Source: Dictyophora rubrovolvata
Lineage: Eukaryota > Basidiomycota > Agaricomycetes > Phallales > Phallaceae
Direction: 5' to 3'
Assembly (NCBI GenBank): GCA_029959195.1
Contig: CP114122.1
Coordinates: 744,001-808,000, forward strand
DNA length: 64,000 bases
Shown piece after piece: positions 1-10,657 of the stretch. Every line of letters begins with the position of its first letter. Position 1 is the first letter of the stretch. The notes below the pieces were generated by a model. That model had not been told where the DNA came from, made no database searches, and worked only from the letters and a program-made list of their open reading frames with translations. The position numbers were made by a program, and so were the translations under genes.

Positions 1-1172
1 TCGGCTGTGTATTTATCGTAATAACGTGCAATCTTGAATGAAAGTCAGCACCAGCTCCATAAAGAGATGACAATTTGGAAGTTGCAAACCTTCTTGTTGA
101 AGACTCTATTACGTTCGTTGATATATGTGATATCTCCTTCTTCTTGATTGGGCCTCTTCCTCGAGCGTTTATTTCGTTTATCAAGACTGAAAGAAAAAAT
201 AGTCAACAACAAAAAAAGCACCATTCCCAGGAAAAAAATCATACTCCAAGTTCAGCTTAGAAATGACACGATCAATTGCGTCTTCGGTCGGTTTGTGGTC
301 GGCGTACAACAAAGTGTTGGCATCTCGATACAAACTTTCTACAGCCAGCTGTTGTTGAACAGACACGGTCTGTACACTATCGCCCTCTGAGGAAGTACCG
401 ATAGCAGCAGCCTTTTGCGCATTATAAGCTTCTAAGTCAGGCTTGATAAGATCTAAATCCTTCTTATACTTTCTCCGAGCAGCATGAGCATCATCTAATA
501 AAAAGTCACAATCAGAACAAGCCATCGGCGAACATCAAGACAAAAAATCATATACCATGAAACTCAAAATCTGCCCTTGTTTTCTTTCTCTTCAGCCGTT
601 TCTCCCACGCATCATTCTCCTCAATCGTATACTGCCAATTTTTCGCTCGTTCCATATCCTCGCCTCGATCCTCAGCCTGAGCTTTCAATTGCAAAAGCTC
701 ATGTAGCTTGCGCTCCTTCTCCTGTCGTGCAAGTTCTCGTGCTACTGACTTTGTCCTCTGAGATTCGAGAATTAGATCAGCACGGTTCGCTTGTGCAGAT
801 TGTCGCTATAATAATCATTTTTTCAAAATCAGGCATCAAACAATTAGAATAAATGGAGGTGCATACCATCCGCTGGCGTAAGAGTTTCAACTTCTCCGTA
901 CGCTCCTCAAGGGTTGCTTGAGAAGGTGCCTCGTTACTTTCTTGTGCTTCTTGCTCTTGCTCTTGTTCTCCTACCACTTCTTCTCGTTTCTCTTCCTCAA
1001 CTACACCCTCAGGAACGCGTGTGGCGGGTTCTTCGGCCGTACTTGTGCTAACTTCAACTTCCATTTCCTTTTGTTCCGGCGCAGCCTCAACGATGCTGGT
1101 ATCAGATGGAGGTTGTTTGCGAGAACGAGGTGCAGATGCAGATGTTTTGGCGTTTCTTCTTCGTGGAGGCAT
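1..1172 (-). CDS. SYF2: Pre-mRNA-splicing factor SYF2 (3' end cut by window edge)
   Basis: SYF2 is a spliceosome (NineTeen/Prp19-associated) component. Exons on the minus strand: 867-1172, 556-805, 245-494, 90-186, and 1-32 continuing off the window; all junctions are GT-AG and keep frame. The N-terminal ~100 residues are acidic and low complexity (E/Q/S-rich, typical of the family). The conserved SYF2 core follows: a basic helix with RKKTRADFEFHDDAHAARR, then KKDLDLIKPDLEAYN, the ALAVESLYRDANTLLYADHK region, and the C-terminal signature GDITYINERNRVFNKKIARY, after which the gene leaves the window. The start at 1172 (MPPRRRNAK) is the first ATG of the open frame. The next gene leftwards is outside the window; the 348 bp to the right holds its promoter. 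Confident family call; only the last ~12 residues are missing. Confidence 0.95.
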
Positions 1173-1520
1173 GATTACAGTTTAGATCAAAACAGCCGCC
1201 GAAATGCCGCGTCTGAGTCTCAAAAATATATATTTAAGCTCAGCCAAAGTTGTACAGTCCTTTTTTTTCTTCGTTCGTTCCTACATATTCGCGCAGTCTG
1301 TTGGGTAAGTACTCCCCATCCCATTTTTTTTCTTATGATGAAACCTATATCACATTAAAAGTTCAAGCTCAACAGTCTTATGGATTCATCCAAATGCTGT
1401 TTTTTCTGCAATCCTGATTCTACATTCTTGCCTTCTCAAATTGTTATCGCGACAAGCTAACATTTTCATTATAGATAGTTTTTATCAAACATCTAACAAG
1501 TACTTGTCCATGGTATCATT
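1173..1520. other. Intergenic, SYF2 promoter side
   Basis: This stretch lies between the start of SYF2 and the stop of the NADH dehydrogenase, both on the minus strand. It contains T-rich tracts near 1261-1270 and 1325-1333 and no open frame resembling a gene. It probably holds the SYF2 promoter and the 3' UTR of the upstream gene. Confidence 0.5.
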
Positions 1521-4129
1521 TTAGAAACGAGATATGTCCCGACCAAATATCCCTAGAAAGTAATTTATGTTAACGATTATTGTTTGATACTCGAATCAAT
1601 AAAAAATAGCTTGCAGTTCGTAAACCTATCGTCCATTAGTCTCTCTTCCCAGTTGAAACACCGAAGTACTCACCAGTATACAGGCACGAGTATTCTATTT
1701 AGAACAAGTTAGATCATCAGTATCCACAAGCAAACCTTCCCCATTGAACTCACTTGTTACGCCAACTCAGTGTCATGGAAAAGTATGCTGACCGCCACAA
1801 CAACCAAGCAACTCGACTGCGAATTCGTTCAAAATGGCATTAAATTCATCTATTTCAAGGTAAGACCTACCCAACTTCTTTGGTTTTGAAGCCACCTTTT
1901 GCTTTGGACCGGTCATATACAGCTCGCCTGTATCTAGCTTTGGGTTCATTTTCTTTCCAGGAAGAATGTAAACTTACCAATCTCCGAGATACGCCATCAC
2001 ACCTAAATTCCTAAACACGAAAGGTTTTTCCGACGGATGGCCATGCTTCGCAATTGTATTGAGCTGTTTAGCCACATACTTCGCTTCCTGATATGCAACT
2101 ACCAATACATCATTATACCTCTATCTCGCAACAGAATAAAATAAAAACCGATTTATTTACCTTGCGCCGTCGCAGGAAGTCGCTCTTTTGTGCAGACAGC
2201 CGCATCACCTATGGCCCAGATGTCGCCCAATGGCTGACTATCGTCCGCGCGAATCACGTTCAATTCCTCATTCACAAGCAGACTATTTTGTTGTAACATT
2301 ATTTCAGCCGCCGTGAAATAATAATAATATCGGTAGAACTGACCCCCCGGTCTTTTCATCCTTGGCTAATTCCTTGATAGATTTAATCAAAGGATTAGAA
2401 GCTAAACCGGTGCTCCAGACGAGTAAACCAAATGGAACTGTGTGTAATCAAAATTAATCGTGATACGCCGAAAACCGATCTTCTAACCTTCCCCTTCCTC
2501 TTTTACAATCATACTCCCCTTGAAAACGATTATCCCCTGAGATGAAAAACAGCGGCTCAAACTAGCTCACCTTGTTAACTCGTTGAACATGATGTTGGGC
2601 TTTTATCGTAATACCATTTCGCTTGAAGCGATCCGTAGCATACCCGTTGGAACGTCAATGCCAAAAGAAATTCATGTCTTTCCCCAGACGACTCACTTTA
2701 TGAGTTCCTCATCGAAGTTTCCCAAAATCTGGGGAGCGACATCGTACAGCGTAATTCTCGCCATAGGAGTTAGGTGAGGAAATGCTCTTTGTAAATCGGT
2801 TGCTAATAAATCGTGCAATTCCGCAGCGAATTCCACTCCCTAATAGACTTGTCATTGCTTTTGAACGAAGATCTAATAAATATGTGGGTACCGTTGGTCC
2901 TCCGCCGACAATACAAAAGTGTAGCAACTTTTTTCTTTCCATGTCAGACATAATGGGGAGATTCGCTTCCCCGAACACTAAACCCTAGTGAGTTCACTTT
3001 TTTCTAATAACATTACTGAAGTATTTATTATATACTCACATTCCAAAATTCGTGTCCGAATAGCCCGAGCATCTCGTACGTCTTTTAAAAATTGTGCATT
3101 CTCTTTTACGCCAGGAATCCCAAAGGCTGTTTGAAGTATACAGGAATTGATCAGCTTTCACCTCATAAGACTTTTTCCCTCTTACTTTGAGCATACGCTC
3201 CAACCGCAATAACAAGTCGGTCATAATTCAAGGCGAACTTGGGCCCTACGATTGCATGCCCTCGATCATCCGCCATACCTGCCGGTTCTGTCCCTCCTTT
3301 TTTGTTTTCATGCAGACTAAGCGATGTAGATGGTGTCTAGCCAAAATGTGCTCAATCCAGATCTGCTTGTTTTCAACATTGTGTAAACAGTGTGCACACG
3401 TACACATATAAGCTCCTTTTTTTGAAAGCCTGCGATAATGATAAATCTCCTTCGCTCAATCAGAAGGAAAAGGAATGCAATGTACTGATTTCATCACACC
3501 ACGCCAAAAAGCTATGCTGTAATATTCAATTAGTTCATAGCTATTGAGCAATATATGAATTAGCGTTACATACAGCTTCCGGAGCAAACGCCCGGACCTA
3601 ATAATTGAGTTAAACGAATATAGAGTACAGAGTGACGTTCACGAAGGCTCACCGGCTCCAGGGCTGTTCGGTATTCTAATGTTCCGACCGCACAACTTGC
3701 TAACAACGGCGTAAAAGCAAAATAGGTATTCGCGGACACCATCGTGACTAGACATCAGAAATCCGGTCAAAAATACAAAGCAAGAATCACCACGTTGGAC
3801 TAACCATCTACCCAAAAGGACGTAAATGTTTAATATCAGCCCGGGCCCTTGATAATACTCTTTTTGATAGAAACATTGAGATATTACCCCATCTCTTTTT
3901 ATCAACTTTCCTTAACACTTCATAACCGCCTGAATTTGGACTCGTTTCGTACAACATGATCAAAACTATCATATTTCATGACTCACTTACCCCACCCACT
4001 ACCCAAAATCACCAAACGAGGTTTTGCTCGGGAAGCTGACGCACTGAACAACCGAACAGAGCGACCGGGTCGACTGCACCGAGTCAAGTTTAGAGATGGA
4101 GTTAGTTTAGGTGAATTGCAAAGAGGCAT
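1521..4129 (-). CDS. NDE1: Mitochondrial type-II NADH:ubiquinone oxidoreductase (NDE/NDI), 20 exons
   Basis: This single-subunit, non-proton-pumping flavoenzyme passes electrons from NADH to ubiquinone at the mitochondrial inner membrane. Assembled exons (minus): 3991-4129, 3888-3929, 3653-3747, 3574-3597, 3486-3516, 3404-3429, 3186-3336, 3040-3126, 2892-2977, 2697-2839, 2571-2643, 2488-2518, 2344-2437, 2161-2282, 1978-2098, 1871-1927, 1754-1816, 1674-1694, 1615-1625 and 1521-1552, giving 482 residues. The first ~35 residues are Arg/Ser-rich without acids (matrix-targeting type). Seen next are the FAD loop LVILGSGWGGYEVLR, LLASCAVGTLEYR, LNYDRLVIAVGAYAQTFGIP, the NADH loop IVGGGPTGVEFAAELHD, LVWSTGL, IWAIGDAA..LPATAQVA, GVMAYLGDW and the C-terminus WIFGRDISRF. 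Two oddities: the acceptor before 2643 reads GG instead of AG, and exon 19 is 11 nt with a GC donor behind it. External versus internal orientation cannot be decided from sequence. Confidence 0.9.
1615..1625 (-). other. 11-nt microexon followed by a GC-AG intron (NADH dehydrogenase exon 19)
   Basis: Eleven bases between a TAG acceptor and a GCAAGC donor. They supply exactly the codons that join ..LVPVYW to NWIFGRDISRF, giving YWFTNWIFGRD, the expected conserved C-terminal segment. The alternative 19-nt exon at 1591-1609 with a GT donor shifts the frame and loses the GRD.SRF ending, so it was rejected. Confidence 0.75.
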
Positions 4130-7100
4130 ATTTATCATAACAAAAAGAGCCAAAAGCCGGATAATTACTTTATAGTCTGATAGTATATGAGGTCATCACC
4201 GTCGTCGGACGGATGATAACGGAAGAAATCAATTACACTTGTTCGGAAGTATTCCGGTCAGCGTCGAATTTGATGCAATTACAATTATGAGCGTCATGAA
4301 AATTCTGAACATGGGCATGAACACTTTACATTCGTATGGTATGAAAGGACGCTGTTTCGAAATTGGTATCAATTTCATTAACACTTTCCCTATAAAATTT
4401 CACGTCACGATGTGCTTTATCGTAGCGTGAACGATGATGACACTGTTTGAGATGCTAGTCTCGGAAATGAGTATCCTAAAGCCAGCTGGCAGCTGCCAGA
4501 TAATCCGGTTCTGAAATAGGCTGCTGCTTTGTAAGTTTTGTTTTCTATTAGATAATGCTTTTATGCCCATTCGATAAAAGAGCCCGGACCAGAATTGATG
4601 CCTCTTAGTATCAAGACTTCTCAGTTCTGATCTCCTTGGCCATAATGAGAGCGCTGATCCCACCCGCAAGAAGTTCATGTCGAAAATTTGCATCTGCGGA
4701 CCCCTGGGCGTTATTACTTGTTAAGGCAGAATTAGATCTTAAGAGTGCATGTCAAAGTGATCTGAATCATATTTATATTTTTAAATGCTTCGCCTGGCTT
4801 TAAGGATATCAGTCATGTCATGTCGGCCGTACCTTGAGCGGACAAGGAAGTAGTGGAATAATAAAACACTCCATTCAAGTGCCCTATGCCTGCGCTGGGT
4901 GTAGGCTACTCTCTTGGATCAGGTTTGTACCTCGGGTTGAAAGGGCCCACATAAGCCGGCATAACATGCGAACGTTTGGTTGCGAAAGACTGAACAATCG
5001 TCGTGGTAGACATAACGAGAGAAGACTAGGCGGAGAAACGGGTGTAATTATAAAGTCAATAGTACCAGAATTCGTTTTAACTTTTTGCGCGTCCGTTAAG
5101 CACCGGTCCTGCCGGAGGTATATCCCATTCGGACTGCTGCTAGAATATTAGAGTACGATCAAACGGAAGGAGTGATCTTTGTATCTTATAGCAGTATTGT
5201 CTTCGCCTTGCAGGCTATATCCTGGACTGGCGTTGGGTATTGAGTGACCCACTTATCAGCTTCTTATTCGAATAGCTAGCCGGATGTGTACATAATCGAT
5301 TTGTACGGAATGGTGGATGGTCCAAAGCACCATGAAAGGAGACAGCGCCGTCCAAGTCTTCTGGATCATCGGTATTCATAGAATAGGGTAACTTCATCAC
5401 CGGTCTTACAAAACCCCGATAAATGGTTGATCCAACGACCAGCACTTCCATGTCCACTTCGTGCAGCGCAAAAAGGTCCTTGTATCCAGCTCGTCCATCC
5501 ATGACGCACCACCTCATTGAACTTTAAGTAATACGGCGAACAGCCTAGCCTGCGATGCGACAAACTTGCATTATCATATAGCAAGAGCACCAAACCGGCG
5601 AAAACACGGTGTGACGGGATGGCCGCAGTGGATGTAAAGACCTATGGCACGTCCGGTTGCGCAGAACGTCTTCAGTCATCTTCAAATAGAGGAAACAGAG
5701 AGAGTCCGTCGTCCGACTATTCAGAGCGCGAAGGCGGTTCATCGGCTCCGTTCAACAAATCGTCGGGGTGGGAGAATTCGTACCTCGTCCCAGTTGATGA
5801 TGACGACCCGGGGGCTGTCATCTTTGATTCATGTGGTGAGAGTGATTCTTTGCCAAAAGGCAAAGTCGGTTTGCTACAAGACCAAGGACTATACACTCGC
5901 GGCGTTTCTGAAGTATGGAGGGGGGGGGGGCGTCGGGAGCTTGTACTCTTCAAGTTAAGCCACTTTTCAAGGGTATAAAACACTTCAATCGCTGGACAAA
6001 AAACACGGATGTCATCTGCGGACTCAATCGGTCTCCACGAACGCTCCTGCAGGCCAGCACAGTAACCCCCACGCCTGCGGCATGCATGGTGCGGGGATTT
6101 CCAAATACAGTCCTACGAACTTGATTGTTGAACAGTCAACTGCGCGCCATCGCGTAGACATTATTGCCAGGGCAGGTAACCCAGTCAAAGGAGGAAAACG
6201 CCTGCGTTAGAGAGATGTCGATGGGATGGGCTGTGAACTAGTAAGCCTGGCAGATTGACCCTTTCTTCTTCTCTGCCTTACGGGGCTTGGATATCTGTTA
6301 AATCGTGGGACATATAGAAATATCACAGAAAGACAATCTGAGTCTTAGTCCTACACAGCACAGCGGCAAACCGCCAAATGAAATGATCTGGCGGAGTTGA
6401 AGCTGTGCTCGTTCAATGACCCGAATACAACTCCGTCATACATACCCATCATGCCATCATGTTATGGTCTATGCGGGGTTCGACTGTACTAAGCAATCTG
6501 AATCTGCATCTACTAGGGTTACCTTTTTATCAAGCCTTGCGCCGTTCACCCTACTATCCATTTCTATCAGATGAGTCGCGTGCTATGTACTCTTTCAGTT
6601 CATTCGTAGAGCTGGCCTGAAGTGCGATAGGTAACGTAGTGCCAATCGGCCTCGGCTTTGGTTTTTGAAATCCGTTCAAAATGAAAAAGTACTGCTTTCG
6701 ACGATCGATATCACACTTGTTGTCTTGCCGCCCTACGTATTACCATAAACCAGACAAGAGAGTTATTTTTTTCTTTCATCAATCGTATCTCACCCTAACG
6801 TACATTTTTATCAACAGCCCACATCTTCTCTTTCCAATCAAAACTTTTGGTTTATCAACTGCTGCAGGCATAGGCCGGCAATAATTCCGGAAAAAGGCTA
6901 GACACAAATGCGGTGTTCATGTCATTCATTAGGAACCTTTCGAGACTAAGTAACCTTCAACCATCCATCCGTCCGATACCGGACTGTTCTAAAGGATGAT
7001 CGGTTAAAGGTGTCGAATAACGCTGGAGTAACTGTTTGTGGGGATGTGGAGATGTCTGTGTGTTTGGAGACCAGCTGGATGGCGAGGGTTGAGTCCCGCG

Positions 7101-8213
7101 AAACCCTTTGTCCTTGCTTAAGGAATAGCCAGCCCCAAGGATGGAACAAGTCGGCTGGACCGTAGAGATGAATCGATAGCTCGAAGAAGAGAACACGTCG
7201 TGGCATTATGTATAACCGGCCTGGTCATGACTCCCTCGTTTTCTTGCGCTGCGCGTTTCGATGCCATGCGAGATCGCTCGACCAACGCTGGGAGATCTTT
7301 ATTGGTGCAGTCCGTCATCATGATTCGATCCGGTTTGATCGATAACCGATAATTAGTAGGAGGTCGGATTGTTGGACACTAAACACATTAATTTGAGTTT
7401 TGTCCCTAATACCTAACTTGTGGAGCGGTACCCTGTGAAAACTGGGAGCAGCGGTCTCACAATCCAATTATTTCGAAGCTTTGCCGTTCTCTAGACGACG
7501 CTATTCGGAAGGTGCCTTTCTGAAAGAAGCAAGATTTACGAACAACCGACTTGCAACCGACCGAGTTCAGGTGACCCCGACTGATCAATGCGATCGTGTT
7601 TATGACATAAATAGTGCAATCGTCAGACTAACCATATGGTCGGAGATTTTGGCGAGTGCACCACTGTTCGCAACATGATGTCGTCGGTAAATACAAACAA
7701 CAATCAGATCAAATTTATGGTAGATAAACGTGGGTCGTTATGGTCACAATCAGAGTGTGTACTATGTCCGTGCCGACGAACTGAGATTTAGTCTGCCATA
7801 TTGGGACTAGCCGGACCTTTGATGCGTGATGCGTGACAGGTGACGGATGACGGGCTGACGGGCTGGAAATCGTGCAGTAAGTTTGCAGTAAGTCATTTCG
7901 ACCCTGCACAACTACAGCTTGCATGGTATAGCATATGGCGCATGGCAAATGATATGGCTAGCGTTGGATATTGATACATATCGAGCGGTGTGCCATTTAC
8001 ACGTTGTATAAGCATAGCCTTAAAGCTCTGGCAATTTATTATTTCTTATGTAATCTGAGTTTCTGCATTCCATGGGTGATGAGCGTCTAAACTTAATTAG
8101 TAACCGAAGATGCCACTTGATTTCTATCCGTACAGCCGTGACTGGAGCTTGTTGATGGAATTGATCAACTACGTTACGCACGTAGTTCTTGCATTCCACC
8201 TTCATGTCCTTCC
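4130..8213. other. Gene-poor 4.1 kb stretch
   Basis: No open frame here shows a recognisable domain or a chain of frame-consistent exons. It holds a run of ten G at about 5919-5928, a short segment at about 5430-5556 that resembles 23424-23582 (see repeat), and several open frames under 120 codons of uneven composition. It could be decayed genes, a non-coding RNA or long regulatory DNA. The first bases upstream of 4129 must include the NADH dehydrogenase promoter, and the last few hundred the promoter of the gene starting at 8214. Confidence 0.4.
5430..5556. repeat. Dispersed degenerate repeat, copy 1
   Basis: By eye it aligns with 23424-23582 in the same orientation. Shared blocks are GCTCGTCC.TCCATG.CGCA, a TTGAA.TT.AAGTAATACGG block and CAGCCTAGCC. 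On the minus strand both copies can be read as related peptides containing MDGRA, so they may be remnants of a decayed duplicated gene or a mobile element. The family is not identified. Confidence 0.5.
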
Positions 8214-10622
8214 ATGTCCTCCATCCCACTCATTGGTCGTTTCATACGAAAGACACCTCATTCCTCTGTCCCTCAGCACCCACCACCACCAGATAGAGCA
8301 AACTCAACCCCGTCCTTTTATGCTCCAGCCGACTCGACCAGGACATCTTCGGCTCAGAGACCGACAGTTAATATACCAACAAATTCCTTTCCATACATCA
8401 CCACGGTTCCATGGCCTCCTCAGAATCCTAATAAACCCCCAAAACCTACCTCTAATACCCAACCAACTCAACTTCAGGCCAGTATTACCCCAGCGGTAGT
8501 ACCTACCGTACCATCCTTTCTCCCAGTTCAAGAACCAGTCACACATTCAAACGCCTTTAGGGCTCCCGTTGTTGACCCACAACATTCCGTTGTACTAACC
8601 CATCCGGAGAGTCTCATTCCTGCACGCCCATCCGTCAACGCGTCTGCGGCTCCAGCAGTAGTTCCTCACTTGATCGACATTCCGATAGATTCTGGTCCCG
8701 CTTTCGACGATGACATGTTTCGCCGCAAAAGTGACCCAGACAGTAGTAAAAATTCCTCTGACCCCAAAACGTCCAACCAACGTGGCATGTTTGACCAACA
8801 ATTTTCTGTTTCCGACAAGGAGGACAAGGCACGTCTACCCTCAACTTTCACTTATACTTTGTCGAGTATATTTATAGAATTTTTGTCTAGTCGTCAGATC
8901 AACAGGTGATTACTATTCCGATTGGTCGACATCCATCCAGGGGTCAACGTCCTTCCTCTCCTTCTATCTATAGCGAATCGTCATCTACCTATAGTTATGT
9001 CTCCGCCCCCGAGTTGGAATACGGATATGACGATCCATACCGTTTATCTAGTCCAAGGAGTCACCGATTAACAAGAAAAGACTCCACAACTTTGCCTCAG
9101 GAGTTGGTTTGGCACCTTCTCCACGGTGGTGGCCCTCGCAATCGAGAAGACGATGATGACAGGAGAAGTCGTCACAGCTCAGTTGGAAAACGCAGTGTAA
9201 AATCACGCAGGAATTCAGATGGAGGAGCGAGTATACATACAGCGCGTCGATCTACCAAATCCAACTCCAAAGCAGATATATATGGTGACAGTGTCCGCTC
9301 TCACTCGAGAAGTCGGTCGACTAAATCGAAACATCCAAGAATGTCCGGTACTTCACTGTCTAGCTCTCTTGTATCTTCCACATCCTCTCCTACTCCTTCC
9401 ACGCTTGTTCATGGACATCGAGCTGGTGCTTTTCCATCCCCCAGAGAACCAATGCCTGTTCATGCTCTTAAGGCTGTTCAAGCCGCCCAAGCCATCCTCG
9501 TCAAGGAAAGCGTAAATCCCACTCCGAATGCTCAATCTCAGTTTTGGGATAAGTCTACTTCTCAACGTGGGGGGAACAAACATCAGAGTTCCTCTCGTAA
9601 CACAGGTATTGATAATCTTCGCAACTCGAGTATACTGCCCGTTATGTCCGCTTCGGAGAAAATGCAAGCTCGCGCTAGCTTCATTGAGTACCTGGATTCA
9701 CCATCGGACGAGGTTACGCTTCCTGCTGTGTTAACGGGGTATAATAACCAGAGAGGAAGTTTAACTCATGCTTATGCTAACATGAGCCAACCTTCTAATC
9801 CTCCACCATTGAGGAAAGATGCCCCTTTACCTCCAATGCCTGATTCTCCGCACTTTCCCACCAAAACAAGATCTCGAGACGATTTTTATGAGTCTAACGC
9901 GACGAGTCAGAACCAGAGGTCTTCTCCACCCGTTCTTCCTTTTCCAATAACGCATGACAAGTCACGATCGGATTCTTTATATCCGGAATTATCAGACAAA
10001 TATCGGATCGAAAGAACAAAGTCGAGTCATAGCCGGCCTTCGACATCGACATCAACGTCGACATCGGTTCGCCCACCCCCGAGTCCTTCGAGACCTTTAC
10101 CTGCTCGTCCGGCCGATGTTCCGGATGTTCTTCCAATGGCTGGACCTTCTAAACCTAATAAAACGTCAAGAACCTCAAGCTCTCGTTCTCCGAGACCTTC
10201 CACTGCCGATCAGAAGTCGCGGAAAACTGTTCAGTCTGACCAAACCATCAAACCAATTAGTATTCAAACATCCAATGGAATGGTGTCGAGTAGAGACGCA
10301 CCTACTTATTTCAAAGATGCCGTTCCGACATCATCATCATCATCACCGCCACCACTACTACCACCACCATTACCGCCGAAACAAGACAGATCATCACCGC
10401 GCTCCGAATCTTTTATTGAACAGAAGCCGGTCGAAGAGAAGACCATACAGGGTGAATTTCATATTCAATTTCCTTTTTTTTTCCCATATCAAATGTTCTT
10501 ACGTTCGAATTTCAATTTTTTACGACATAATATAGGAGATTCAGAGAATGGACGTCCATTCAAGAGCAGCAGTGACGCAACTCTACAAGTTTTAACAACG
10601 ACAACGACAACGACAACAACAA

Positions 10623-10657
<35 letters not shown>

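Noticed and set aside
1591-1609. 19-nt exon with GT donor at the end of the NADH dehydrogenase gene
   Set aside because: It shifts the frame and loses the conserved GRD.SRF ending; the 11-nt exon with a GC donor fits exactly.
2709-3224. First impression that the NADH dehydrogenase is a broken pseudogene, because open frames are short
   Set aside because: Joining at splice sites gives a full 482-residue protein with only one irregular acceptor.
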